NCBI GenBank assembly: GCA_023512835.1
Contig: CM042085.1
Location: 41,254,189 to 41,318,188, forward strand
Origin: Taxillus chinensis
Taxonomy: Eukaryota; Streptophyta; Magnoliopsida; Santalales; Loranthaceae
DNA length: 64,000 nt
Reading direction: 5' to 3'
Of the stretch, positions 1-12,363 are shown piece after piece; position 1 is the stretch's first letter; every line of letters starts with the position of its first letter. The notes below the pieces were generated by a model, which made no database searches, was not told the DNA's origin, and saw only the letters and a list, made by a program, of their open reading frames with translations. A program made the translations under genes and the position numbers.

Positions 1-1266
1 GTTTATGAGCCTCTGTGAAAGACTAAGGAAGAAAAGCGAAGTTTAAGACTCGTAGAGTCGAAGATTTTCAGAGCCACTTAGTCAAATATAGTAAACTGAG
101 AGACCCGAAGGTTGTAGACCCGTAGAGCTAGGGTCGTAGACTCATAGCTATAATAATAGGTAGATTAGATGGACTACAAAGAAGTCACTCTAAGCGTCAT
201 TCGAAGAGTCGCAGACTTATAGAGTCGTAGACTCGCAGAGTCATAGACTTCAGTTAATGGAGTGACACAAAAGGCTAATCCAACCTGAACTCTAGCCTCG
301 AAGACTCAAAGATATGAATCGTAGACTCACAGAAACACTATAAAGCCTGAAGCAAATCTTCGCAACTTCCTACAGGTTCTAACTGAAATCTTCGAGTCAA
401 CGAACCTACGAGGCATCTACTTCCGAGGCAGACTTACAACCCTAAACACAGTCACTTAGCGATATTGTCAGCTAGGGTTCGTATAGCAAGTTTGCACCGT
501 TTCGAGCAGTTGAGCGCATTAATGACACATTAATTGCTGCCAACTGTTATCCACGGATGAACGGCCAAGATCGACTGCACGTCAAATACGCAGTATGGAC
601 ATCTGATCTGCAAATCAGAGCAGATCAACCCATCCCCTGTCATTCCACATTTTTAGTGGCGGGAATTCAGTCTGTCGGGATGGACATTAAGGTGCACGAG
701 CACTTTAATCTTAAAAATATATCTCTCACACACTTAACGACAAAATCAAGAGTTTAACCTCTCTCTCAAAAGAAGGAAACACACAGAATACAAGACAATG
801 GTTCTGACACACTTGAAATAAATAATCCTTTGTAGAACCAACAAAGTGTGTGTGTTCCAACGAAAGAGAGAGAGAGACTCAGAGAGAAATCTGAGATGTG
901 TTGTGCGCCGCGGTGAATCAAGAACAAGAGAGTAATCCATCTGATTATTCAAGAAACTTTTGTTCATCAAAGATCTAGCACTTCCATTAAGTCTAATCTC
1001 TGTGTTGTTTTCCACACATCAATCTATCATAAACCATCACTTTCATAACTGAGATCTGTGGAGAAAAGAGCATTTACTCTCTTCTCAGTTTTGACTAATA
1101 GTTCATCATCACTCACGTTATCGCTCACAACACTCCTGTCATCTTCTCCATAAATACTTCCATTATAGTGATCTGTAGAGGAATCCAAAACCAGCTAACA
1201 GTCTAGCTTTCGCAAACGAAGAAAGTCTATTCACCCCCCCCCTCTAGACTCACTTTGGGACCTACA
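1..1266 (+). repeat. Partial LTR, family A (right part, cut by window edge)
   Basis: This stretch is a close direct repeat of 20481-21722. Both end at the same point, ACTTTGGGACCTACA, so the LTR end is placed at 1266. The left part is dense in short words such as GACTCGTAGAGTC and TCGAAG. No tRNA primer site follows 1266, so this may be a 3' or solo LTR rather than the 5' LTR of the next element. No gene is seen; the short open frames here are chance. Confidence 0.8.
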
Positions 1267-1787
1267 TTATCATATGCATCACATGTGTGTTGTTAAGTGT
1301 TGAAAAAGTCGAAAGAAATCATCCTGTCGCTGAAACCGTAGTCGACCTCAAAGCAAACTGCATCGAAGAACTGCTGCCTCGAAGAGTGCTGCTTCGAAGC
1401 CTCGAAGGTCGAAGCCTTGAAGCATCCAAGGGGCCTTGAAGGTCGAAGCCCTGAAAGCTTCGTAGAGTTGCAGTCCAAAGGGTCAAAGCGAGACGGATTC
1501 AGTTTTCTCGTCACTCAAGCATCGCAAACACGTCAGCACGTCACTGTGCACTTACAATCCAAATCATACCGACTTAAGGAGTGACGTGGACTTACTGCAT
1601 AGTACTCCAACAGGTGGATCCGGAAGATGAAGAGATGGGTCAAAGGAAAGGACGCAGACCTGAAGACTAACTGACAAACTGTGTGACTTCTACGGTACGC
1701 TTCTCACCTCATATATAAGTCACTGATAGAGACGGAGCCCAGAGGTACGTTGTTCGGTTTCACACTCGAACCCTAACCCTAAGCGCT

Positions 1788-1833
<46 letters not shown>

Positions 1834-1960
1834 CTTGTTCTTTCTCTCTTTCTCTCTCTCCTTTGACCACCTTTGAACCTTACAATCTCTCTCTACGAGT
1901 GTCTCTTTCTCTTTTTATAACCTCTATGGTAGGCCCAAGCTCATCAATGGCCGACGAACT
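1267..1960 (+). other. Orphan promoter-like segment truncated by an LTR insertion
   Basis: No coding similarity is seen. The left half repeats TCGAAG/GGTCGAAGCC words. A TATA-like CATATATAAG lies near 1710, followed by a long CT microsatellite (about 1790-1860) like a plant 5' UTR, then an ATG in good context near 1948 (AATGGCCGACGAA). The LTR at 1961 cuts it 13 bases after that ATG. It may be the U3/R of another LTR family or the 5' end of an interrupted gene; the sequence does not decide. Confidence 0.4.
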
Positions 1961-3145
1961 TGTTGGATCAAGCCCAGAATTTGGATAATGCTGATAAAGC
2001 CCTATGTAATTTGATTTGAGATCTTTTCTGTTTTGTCTTTAATCATTGCAGAAGATATGTTATTAATCCGGAGATACACTCGTAAGAGCAAAGCTAAGGA
2101 CAGGATATATAATCCTGATCCGGACGAGAGTGAGTGTCGTCAAACACTTGGTAAATAACCAAGTCCCCCATACATACGGAGTAAGGAAGTACTGATGCGG
2201 AATAAGGACCCGAGTCTTTATTCGCACGGAGTAAGGAAACCAGATGCGGAGTAAGGAATCCGGACCACTCACTCATGCGGAGTAAGGATGTGCTAGTACG
2301 GAGTAAGCCATCCGATCCTTTAAACTCGCACAGAGTAAGAAACTCGTACGGAGTAAGGAACTTACATGCGGAGTAAGGAAGCGCTGATACGGAATAAGCA
2401 CTCCGACCTTCTCATTCACACGGAGTAAGGAAGCGCTGACACGGACTAAGGATTCCAGTACCAAATAGATACGAAGTAAGCAACCACTGACACAAAGTAA
2501 GGTTCCGAGCTTCATTAGCAACGGAGTAAGGAAAATTACACCGGACTAAGAAGATGCTACTTCAACTTACCGCATTTAAAGTTATCAGCTCGTGGTGTCC
2601 TGTTGTAAGACAAACTCGTTGAGAACCTAAAGAATCTTACACATGGATCACCCAAATATGTGGACACAACTTTAATTATACTTGGGAACTCACAAAGGCA
2701 CTTATACTCTTCAAACCCAAGATCTTGATCTCCACAAACCATAGCAGTCAAGGCAGAGAGATTACCGAGGAATAGTTAGTGCTGAACGCATTCCGGAACT
2801 ACAAGTTCCAAGGTTGTCTCTTAGGAATGTTTTTATAAATATTTATACTTGTACATTTGAAAGTGAGTGAGTGTGCGAGCGAGCCTGAATCAACCTTGTG
2901 TATGCACAAGTGTTCAAAGACATAATATAGGCTAGTGTGTGAATCCTTTTGTAAACAGAGTGTAAAAGAGTCTTGCTTCTATTTTGTTGTATTTATCTTT
3001 TGATAATAAAATAAAATACTTCCACTATCTGGTTATCTTCCACAGTGATTCTATCACTTAACTAGATAAGTGTTGTGTCATAAGAAAATCAAAAGAGTTT
3101 CGATAAGAGCCTATTCACCCCCCTCTAGGCTCCAAGGGACCATCA
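1961..3145 (+). repeat. 5' LTR, family B, of the + strand Sirevirus-type element
   Basis: It begins TGTTGGATCA and ends GGGACCATCA, two bases before a tRNA-Met primer site. The ends and TATA region match the two LTRs of the minus-strand element at 41290-42594 and 52781-54085. A TATA box lies at 2834-2840. Bases 2160-2560 hold a decayed array of GGAGTAAGGAA units, the reverse complement of the TTCCTTACTCC units in the minus-strand copies. The left flank is GAACT; no matching flank or second family-B LTR is found downstream. Confidence 0.85.
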
Positions 3146-3147
3146 AG

Positions 3148-3159
3148 TGGTATCAGAGC
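3148..3159 (+). promoter_or_regulatory. Primer binding site (initiator tRNA-Met)
   Basis: TGGTATCAGAGC complements the 3' end of plant initiator tRNA-Met and lies two bases after the LTR end, the usual place for priming minus-strand DNA synthesis. It fixes the direction of the element as + strand. Confidence 0.9.
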
Positions 3160-3206
3160 ACGTTCTATTTGTTCTAAGTAGAGATCCCACTCTTTCACTC
3201 TCAGTA

Positions 3207-5507
3207 ATGGCCGAAGAAAGCAGTATGCTATTCAACACTCGCCTTAACTCCGGTGGTCCACAAGAGCCCATCCCGAATCGAAGCAGCAGTGAAAACGTCG
3301 ACCCACCTCAACCTGCTGCTGCCGCCACTCCTCAACCACGGAGTTCTGGTTTTACTCTAACAAAACCGCCGAAATTCACACCTGAGCTTTTCTCCCAGTG
3401 GAAAGCTCGCATGAAGATGTTTATGGTATGCCATGATCATCTCATGTGGCCCTGTCTTCATCAGGAGATTCCAATTCCGATGACTATCGGAGAACATGGA
3501 GTTAGAAGGCCAAAGTCGGATGCCGAACTTACCAACGATGAAAGAGCCTGGCAGTGCGCTAGCGAAAAGGCTCTGGCTTACGTTACATCGTCTTTAGATT
3601 CCGAGGCTTTCACGGACATTCAGGGCTGCACGACAGCAAAAGCTGTTTGGGATAAACTAACAATCCTCTATGAGGGGAGTTAGTCCCAGATGCAAAACGT
3701 GATATGTGCTCTCAGACAGGACGTTGAGAGTTTCAATCACAAACCTGGCGAATCCCTTGAGAGCATCTATCAGAGATTCAGCAAGCTCATTCTAGAGCTA
3801 AAAACTGTCAATGAACACTACACTTAGTCTCAAATCAATGACAAGTTCTTTCGATCCCTGCTGGATCGCTACTACTCCAAGCAGCTCCAGATGCAAGCTG
3901 CCAAAAACTGGCCATTTACTGCCCTTGAAGAAATATACGAAGAGCTTCAAACTCATGAGGTCAGATTCAGATACACTGACCGTGATGAGAAAATAGCTCA
4001 GAAAGAAAAAGGGGTAGCCCTCAAAGCTACGGAATGCTCCAGTAATCATCAAGAGGATGATACAGATGAGTCAGAGAATTCTGACTCAGACGCAGAAGAG
4101 GAAATAGCTCTTCTTGCCAAATCCTTTGAACGATTCCTTTGGAAAAGTAGAAAAGGATTCAGAAGAGGCCCCTTATCATCCAGAAGGAAGGAGCGATTGG
4201 AGTCGAGCTCCCAATAATGCTTTAATTGTGGGAAACCCGATCACTGGGCCAAGGAATGCAGATCCAAATCTAAGATGGCAGAGAAAAGTGACAAGGTTAC
4301 TCCTCGACGTACCACCTCAGACAACAGCAAGAACAAGAGAAAGGCGTTCGTGACAAAGTACATCAGTGGCTCGGAAGAAGAGGAGGAATCCTCGGATGAT
4401 GAGCCAACTCCTAAGCCGAATGTCTGCCTCATGGCAAATACTGAGGTACCTTCTATCTCTGAACTCATGAGTAAAATAGAATCTCTTATTACTGAACGTG
4501 ATCATGAAAAGAATGAGAGACTAATAATTACTCAAATGTACAAAGATATGGAAAGTCAGAATAAACGTCTTGAATTTACTATTACTAGACTTGAAAAAGA
4601 CATAGCTGACTTCAGAGGAAAAGAAGCTTGGTATCACGATCTAAGGGCTGAAAATCATCTTCTAAATACCAATCTCTCAGGCCTAAAAGTTATTGTAAAA
4701 AGACTTAAGAATGAACTTGAACAGGAAAAGGAAATAAATCGTAAGTGGCTTAAATCTGGGGAAATAGCCTCTTCATTTAGGACTGATCCGGATAATATTC
4801 GAGTCAAACCTGGCCTAGGCTCCGAATCATCAACCTCCAATGCTCAAGCTACTGAGTGTCCTCCGGATTTCACTCCAAAACTAACCAACTTATATCCTGT
4901 TAGTACGTCTAAACCGTTGGATGGTTTCATTTCAGGTGGCACCATAGTTTATGACTATGGAGTTGAGGCTGTTACTGCACTTCCCGAGGCAGTAGCACCC
5001 GTAACTAATGATGAAGGGAAGGCTGCTGCAGTTAAAGCCAAAACTGTAGCACCCAAAAAGAAAGGAAAGGCCAAGGCTGACGCATCTAGGGCCAAGAGCG
5101 CGTCACCCAAACTCAATGGATTAGGCCACAGGGAACAGAGTAGAAAGTCTGTAAAATCTAAGAGACCTGTATCCCCTGTCTATACTCCGCATTATAGTGT
5201 CTATTCCATCTATAGGGAAATAGGTCATTATCACTATGAATGTTGGAGTTTATCTGATAACTGGCTTTGTAATCAAATTCGTACCAATAAAGATCAGTTT
5301 AATAAAAAGGGTTCTTCGAGCAAAACAAAATCTAAACCTCAAAGGAGTATCTCTCCCAAGATAACCCAAATAAAAGAAGCATCTGAAACTAACAAATTAA
5401 AGTCAACTTGGAGAGCTAAAAGTCCTAGCAAAGTCAAATCCAGAACTGTTGATATTACTGCTGTTCTTTCTAACCGCCCGAAACAAGTTTGGGCACCAAA
5501 AGTGTAA
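3207..5507 (+). pseudogene. gag: Sirevirus-type gag (capsid, zinc knuckle, coiled coil), with stops
   Basis: Gag forms the particle that packages element RNA. The start is the ATG at 3207 (MAEESSMLF), since a start further upstream would lie in the primer site. Order: capsid-like region (3300-4000), acidic stretch, CCHC zinc knuckle right after a TAA at 4215-4217 (CFNCGKPDHWAKEC), then a long coiled coil (4460-4750), a K/S-rich basic segment and a degenerate second knuckle near 5200. The whole region stays in one frame, broken by stops at 3681, about 3825 and 4215. The long C-terminal coiled coil is typical of Sirevirus gag. It is in the same frame as the downstream pol, suggesting an original single gag-pol polyprotein. 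Confidence 0.8.
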
Positions 5508-5552
5508 ACTATTGTCTTTCAGGAGCATCTCTGGAATGCACTGCCAGATCAC

Positions 5553-8500
5553 TTGAAGTTAAAGGTCAATCAAAGCAAGTGGATCCTCGATAGTGGATGC
5601 TCCGGACATATGATGGGTGATCAGACTCTGCTTGTAAAAGTTAATGAAAAACGAGGTCCATCCGTTTCATATGGTGACAACAGCAAAGGAAAGACTGTCG
5701 GGTATGGCACTTTAACCAATGGTTGTCTATCAATCACTAGAGTTGCACTAGTCAAAGGTTTGAACCATAATTTGCTAAGTGTCAGCAATTTATGTGACAA
5801 AGGATTTACTGTTTCCTTTATGTCCAACACCTGTACAGTAAGGGAAAACTTATCCGGAGATGTTAAGTTATCCGGATCAAGAGATGGGGACATATACTCA
5901 GTGGTCTTAAGAAATAATTCTTCTGACCCTGTATGCTTCCTCACTAAAGCTTCAGATGAAGATAGTTGGTTATGGCACAAATGATGCGCACATTTAAACT
6001 TTAAGACATTGTCTAAGTTAGCGTCAATTGATCTTGTCACTGGTCTACCTAAACTCAAATATTCTAGAGACACTCTCTGTCGAGAATACCAACTTGGCAA
6101 ACAGACTAAACATAGCTTTAAGAGCAAATCAGTTAATTCAATAACTGCTCCTCTACAACTTCTTCATATGGACCTCTGTGGTCCTATTTCTGTTCCTCCA
6201 CTGGCTGGTGCGAGATATACCCTTGTGGTTATCGATGATTTCACCAGATACACATGGGTGATGTTCCTGAAATCATAGGATCAAACTTTTGAGCATCTTG
6301 TAGATCTTTTCAACTGGATAAGCAACTCACAAGGACTGAGCATAAAGTGCATCAGGAGTGATCATGGTACAGAATTTGATTTTTCGGATATGAGATCATA
6401 TTGTTCTCGAACAGGGCATTCAAGATGACTTCTCTGCGCCCGAACTCCACAACAAAATGGGGTAGCTGAGCGCAAGAATCGTACTTTAGTCGAGGCTGGC
6501 AGATCTATGTTAGCAGGGGCAACGCTTCCTCTCAGTCTATAGGCTGAAGCTGTGTCCACTGCCTGCTATGAGCAGAACAGAACTCTAATAAATAAATCTA
6601 CCATGAAAACACCCTATGAGATGTGGAGAGGACGAAAGCCTTCAATTTCACATTTCAGAGTTTTTGGGTGTACTTGCTATATATTGATAAATGGCAAAGA
6701 AACTCGGAATAAATTTGAACCAAAATCTGATGATGGGATTTTTGTCGGGTACTCATTACATAGCAAGGCTTATCGGGTCTTCAATAGAAAACTTTTTAAA
6801 GTTGAAGAATCTATCCATGTGACCTTTGATGAAACTAATCTTGATTGGTCAAAAGTTGCTTCTTCAAGTTCTAATGTACAGGTCCCGGATAGCAACATCG
6901 ACTATTCGAAGTTTATGAATGTTCCTGTTACACATTCTGACCAACCACGTGACATCAGCGAGGCACAAAGAAATTATATGGATGATGCTACGGATGATTC
7001 ATACTCCAGACTACCATTAAGCTTCGGACATACTCCTTCGGATACCCAAAATTCCGAAGCACCTTCTAGCCCGTCCGGACCAGTTAACACGGAAAGAAAT
7101 AGTGTTGAAGAACCACCTAGTTCTACCGTACCTTCTAATACGGAAACATCTGGTCCGAAAGAAGCTCAACCAGCAGATATACCTGAACCACCTAATCTGG
7201 CAGAGCTTCAAATTATTCAAGATCAACCATCACATGCACAGAATTACAGATGGACCCAAAACCATCCCTCAGATCAAGTGATTGGTGATCCTACTGCTGG
7301 TGTAAGAACAAGAGCAGCCACTTTCAACATGTGTCTTTAATCGTGTTTTCTATCTCAAATAGAACCAAAGGTGGTAGATGAAGCTCTTCAGGATTCGAAT
7401 TGGATAGAAGCCATGCAAGAAGAGCTGAATCAATTTAAGAGAAATAATGTGTGGACTCTAGTACCAAGCCCTAAGTCTCAGCAAGTCATTGGAGTTAAAT
7501 GGGAGTTCCGGAACAAGCTTGATACGGATGGAATAGTAATCCGGAACAAAGCCAGACTGGTAGCCAAAGGATATCGTCAAGAAGAAGGAATAGACTATGA
7601 TAAGACCTTTGCTCCGATAGCAAGACTTGAGGCAATCCGAATGTTTCTGGCGTATGCTTCGTATGAAAACTTCATAGTTTATCAAATGGACGTCAAGAGC
7701 GCATTCCTGAATGGAGATCTTCAAGAGGAGGTGTACGTTGAACAACCTCCCGGTTTCATTGAACCTAAGACAGGACATCTAGTCTACAAGCTTCGGAAAG
7801 CTTTATATGGTTTGAAGCAAGCTCCAAGAGCCTGGTACGACACACTGTCAGAATTCCTACTTGCTCACAACTTCCAAAAAAGGAAGATAGACACCACCTT
7901 ATTTCTATGAAAAGAGAAAGGACACACTCTAATCGTACAGATATACGTGGATGATATCATTTTCGGATCAACAAATCCGAAGCTTTGTGAAGAGTTTGCA
8001 AAGTTGATGACAGGCAAGTTTGAGATGAGCATGATGGGAGAATTGTCCTACTTCCTTGGAATAGAAGTTAAACAATTGAAGGAAGGAATCTTCATTAATC
8101 AAGCTAAGTACACTCGCGATCTTATTAAGAAGTTTGGTATGGAAGGTTCATCTCCCGTAAAAACTCCCATGCCAATTAGTGCCAAGTTAGATCCTGATGT
8201 GGATGGAATATCAATAAATGTGACTGACTGCAAAGGGATGATAGGATCCTTGCTGTATCTTACAGCAAGTCGCCCAGACATTATGTTTGCAACTTGCATC
8301 TGTGCACGATATCAGGCGAATCCCAAGGAGTCACATATGCTTCATGTTAAACGGATATTAAGGTATCTCAAGGGAACGATGAATTTGGGACTCTGGTACC
8401 CAAAGGAGTCCAACTTCACCATATCCGGATACTCGATGCTGACTTCGCTGGGTGTCGCATCGACAGGAAAAGCACAAGTGGTACGTGTCAGTTTCTAGGA

Positions 8501-8890
8501 AATAAATTAATTTCATGGTTCAGTAAGAAGCAGAATTCCGTATCAACCTCTACTGCTGAGGCGGAATATATAGCCTTTGGGAGTTCTTGCGCACGGCTAC
8601 TCTGGATGCAAAGTCAACTTACTAACTACAGTTTCAACATGTCATCTATTCCACTCTACTGCGACAACACTAGCGCAATTGCTATCAGCAACAATCCTGT
8701 CATGCACCCTAAGACGAAGCATATTGAGGTCAGGTATCACTTCATACGCGACCATGTTCTCAAAAGTCACATCTCACTGGAACATGTTGCTACTGAAGAT
8801 CAACTGGCAGACATACTTACAAAGCCCCTACCTGATGCAAGATTCTCTGAACTACTCTTTCGATTAAGTATGCTTGACTTCTCTGCATAG
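5553..8890 (+). pseudogene. pol: Ty1/copia pol (protease, integrase, RT, RNase H), with stops and a frameshift
   Basis: Order is copia-type: aspartic protease with DSGCSGHM (about 5590), GAG-pre-integrase zinc region (5970-6110), integrase core (LHMDLCGPIS, DDFTRY, SDHGTEF, QQNGVAERKN), RT ([40 protein letters not shown] near 7945) and RNase H to 8890 (KTKHIEVRYHFIRDH). One frame runs to about 8440 with stops at 5982, 6276, 7338 and 7908, then a frameshift shifts the RNase H end. Many stops look like single C-to-T or G-to-A changes, as expected in methylated plant DNA. The element cannot move by its own enzymes. Confidence 0.9.
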
Positions 8891-9295
8891 TCTCACATTT
8901 AAATTACCCAACAGTATACTTACGTTCAGAACATGCATTGTGCTTTTATTGATAGTAGTAGATACATACTGATCTTAATGTTGACCATACTTACTGTTTA
9001 ATGTGCTTCATGCTTCTGATATTGATATCAACTTCATAGTGGGAGGATGCTTGCGTTTCCCGACTGAAGTCGTTTAAGCAAACATGATTAAAGTTTATAT
9101 GATTAACCACATTCTGGTTTCATGATCTTAATTTCCACTGATCACCACATGACAAATGCCTGTTCATTTAGATTACTCTATTAACATGTATAGTTGAAGA
9201 AATGAAATGGGTTAGCTCGGAATGCCTGGTAGATGAATACACAATTGCAGTCGGATCAGCTTCTAAAGTATAGTTTCCTAAAAAGATAGACAGTG
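8891..9295 (+). other. Post-pol spacer of the Sirevirus-type element
   Basis: Non-coding. It resembles the reverse complement of about 46800-47140, the same position in the minus-strand element, for example TGCTTGCGTTTCCCGACTG. Similarity fades at about 9275. A partial duplication follows: GATGAATACACAAT at 9233 and GATGAAATACACAAT at 9295 begin similar stretches about 62 bases apart, the second one opening the fusion gene. Confidence 0.6.
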
Positions 9296-10855
9296 ATGAA
9301 ATACACAATCGCAATCGGCGACGCAAAGGTCAGCTCGCTGGGCGAGTTCAAAAATCGCCTCGATTAATCTGGGATTGCATCTGTCTATTCGGGGATGCAA
9401 GATGTGCTGGTAGAAGACGTCTCAGAATTTTACGAGACCTTGGCGAACGCTGGAGACGACATTGTGGGGACAGTATAAGGAGTGAAGATTCGAGTCTCAG
9501 CCGAAACACTTCGCAATGCATTACCACTCCCTGAAGGTAACTTTGATCCCTTACCTAGTCTCTCCAGAGAAGAATGTAAGTCGTTTCTGGGGTATTCTGA
9601 TCCCGGAAAGAAAGGATGGGGAGCCCTGAAGCTTGGGTTCTCTGGTCAGGCACTGGCAACTCTTATAGTCATCGGACAGTGCCTATTGTGCAAGAAGACA
9701 GCTCATGACTCTGCAAGTCATGAGCAGATGAAGATCATGTGTAGTATTCTACAGCACAGAAATATTGACTGGGGAGCTCAGATATTCAACATGATCAAGT
9801 CTAAGAAGGATCACTTTGGTCTGGTGCTGACGAAAGTTTTGAGGTACCTTCGTCCGGATGTTTTCAACCACCGACCCGCGGTACCCCTACCGGCCAAATA
9901 TATATTTAAGAGCTTCTACGAAGACAGCCGGCTAGAGATCAAGCCACTGAAGAAGACCGGGTTGAGTGCGAGGAGTCTTGCAGAAGATACTGCCAGTTCA
10001 GTGAGAGCCCCAGTCCGTGTTCCAAGGCCACCGGCACCTATTCCATAGACTTCTTGGGGTTCCTCTGCGTCCGCCGCTATGGCACATATAGCTGTAGTGG
10101 TGGAGAACATTGCCAGAACTCATCTCCCCACTGATCCTTCACCTGAGGAGGCCCCTCCTACTGAGCTGCCCAGGGATATTGCAGCAGTTAGAGAGCCTGC
10201 AGATGGAGGGCAGACACCAGCACAGAAAGCCCCAGAGGATAGGGGTACGACACTTGTTCTGTTAAGCTCTCTCGGGGAGTCTGAGCTTGAAGAGTTTTAT
10301 ATTGAATATGCAAAGGCACATATGACCCCCGAAGCACTGAGGAAGGCTTGGATAGCCTTCGGAAAGCAGATGGTGGACAAAGACCATCTGATTAGCTGGT
10401 TGGTTGAACAGGGTCTAGTGAGGAAAGACCCAGTGGAAGCTGTGTCCATTGCTGCTCCATCTCCCATCATGGTTAAAACCCCTACCACATCTACTCCTCA
10501 TGATACTGAGATGATGCCAAATGCTATGGAAGAGGAAGCAGAAGAAGAAGAAGAAGAAGAAACCCTTGTTGCTGTAGCCAGTGACTCCGATGCAAGAGCA
10601 GCTCCACAGGTCCCTATGCCTGTGGAAAGTTCTGAGATGGCTACACCACCTGCACCGTTAATTCATCAAGTGATCACTCAGGTGAGTGAGGAGTTAGCTT
10701 CCAATATCCCAATGGCCATTCCAATACCGGTTGCGTCTCACTCCCATTCCCTAACAACTAAAGAGGTAGATCTTCTTGCAAGCAAAGTCCTTGAGAAATT
10801 GATTTCCTCAGGCATCCTTAAAGCATTAGTATCTTAAGCTTTTGAGGAACGACTT
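9296..10855 (+). pseudogene. N-terminal part of a retrotransposon fusion gene (plant-transposon-protein-like domain plus coiled region)
   Basis: An ATG at 9296 opens a frame continued through stops (near 9350, 9476, 10046-10048 and 10835-10837) to the GACTT duplication at 10851-10855, where a minus-strand element is inserted. Residues encoded at 9400-9920 (YETLANAGDD, TLRNALPLPEG, VLRYLRPDVFNH) match in order the N-terminal domain encoded at 44170-45498 on the minus strand, which resembles the 'putative plant transposon protein' family. A second shared block lies at 10290-10420, then acidic, E-rich low-complexity sequence. The frame resumes at 17985 in phase. Function is unknown. Its place after pol is that of the env-like or additional ORFs of Sireviruses. 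Confidence 0.65.
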
Positions 10856-12363
10856 TGATAGATAGATTTTTAGCCTCCCTAAAAGAGTTGACTAATGTCA
10901 TAAAACCTCTCTTCAAGATAATAAATTCCCTTAGTTTGCACTAAACAGAACAGCAACAAGCAAGGGGTCGAACCCATAGGGATTAGCCTAGTTTTCTAAT
11001 TTTTTTAATCAAACCACTCAATTACTTTTGTTTTATAAAATGTCTTGGCAAAAACAAATTCTTTTTTTATAGCTAAAGATCTAATTTTTATTTGATTTTC
11101 TGAATAAACAAAGAAAGGAAATTGATTTTAGGATTAAGATTCAAGGATTAAAGGCATCTAGGGTCACAACTTCACCTCCCTACGTTGTTTCTACTGATTT
11201 TAAGGATCTTGAGATTATTTAATTGATAACATGTTATAACTAAGCCAAGGTACTGCAATTGGTTATTGCCAGCCCTTCTAAGTGTTGTCTGCCTGAATGG
11301 CCATCATGACATCAACATGCAAAGCCTAATTATCATACTCATGACAGGATAATGGTCACACCAATCACAAATATGTTATGAATCAAAGATCAGCCTCACA
11401 CTAAGGCTAAGTAAATCGAGGTGTACAACCCAGATATTAAAAGATAAGAATAGATCCATAAAACATGCAATCTCAATTAAACAAACTCAATATTCAAATA
11501 ATCAGTTTGACAACATAGGGGGCTATATTGCTCCCCTAGATAAAGGAAACTGCTCACAGATGTTCTTGGATAAACAATAAGAAATAAAGAACATCATCCT
11601 CAAGCACGTGCAGCAAAACTCCAACTTTAGGTCTTCTCCAGCCGTCAGATCTTCTAGGGCCGGCAGCTCCAGGATCAGAACCCTAGCCTCCAAAACCGTC
11701 AGCCTCTCTCTCTCTCTAAAAACGTGCCCCCCTCTCTACATGCTCAAAAAGGTCTGTTGTCTCCTCTATTTATAGAGAAATCTCCTGTGCAATGAATGCC
11801 CTAGCCGTCAACAGTTGCCACTTAGCAAAACGACATAGTTTTGATAAGTAGTTTCCATTTTTCTTCCAACTTGAGTACAACTCGAATCAAGCATAATTTG
11901 GACTAGGTGATTTAGAGAAAAGTGCTTAAAATAACAAAACAAAGCAATCGATGCAAAAATCTGGCTGCACGCCACATTGCACGTCATATGGCCATATGAC
12001 GTGCACCTCCAAATGGTCTGAAATTTTGCTCCAAGCTTCCTTGAAATGCGTAGAAGGCAGGACTGCAATAAAATCGTTGAATGTCATAAAGGTCCATATG
12101 GCGTGCACTCTTGTTTTGCCTCCTCAAGCTGCCCTATTTTGCCACAAGTTCCTTCTTTGATAAATGAAGTGATTTGGCTGGTGTCCATAAGATGAAATTG
12201 CCTAAAAACCTGCCAAAATAGCTCAAAACACATATATATAGGCCAAGCAGTCTTCCTAGGGTGCTAGAGCAAATATTTAAGAAATATGAATGAATTAAGC
12301 TCTAATCATGCTCTTTAATACCCTAAATCTGCACTAGAATAATGGCATAAATGCACGTTATCA
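10856..12363 (-). repeat. 3' LTR of family G
   Basis: Read on the minus strand it begins TGATAACGTGCATTTATGCC at 12363 and ends CTATCTATCA at 10856. U3 carries a perfect 26-bp palindrome at 11979-12004 and an ACGT-region palindrome at 11826-11845 (AAAACGACATAGTTTT), then a TATA box CTATTTATA (complement TATAAATAG) at 11766-11774. The U5 side includes the GGTCGAACCC word common in plant gypsy LTRs. Confidence 0.8.

Noticed and set aside
3147..3206. Upstream extension of gag starting MVSEHV
   Set aside because: It begins with GTG and covers the primer binding site; the ATG at 3207 fits both Sirevirus copies.
11979..12004. Palindrome as a DNA-transposon terminal repeat or replication origin
   Set aside because: It lies inside an LTR at the same place in families E, F and G, so it belongs to U3.
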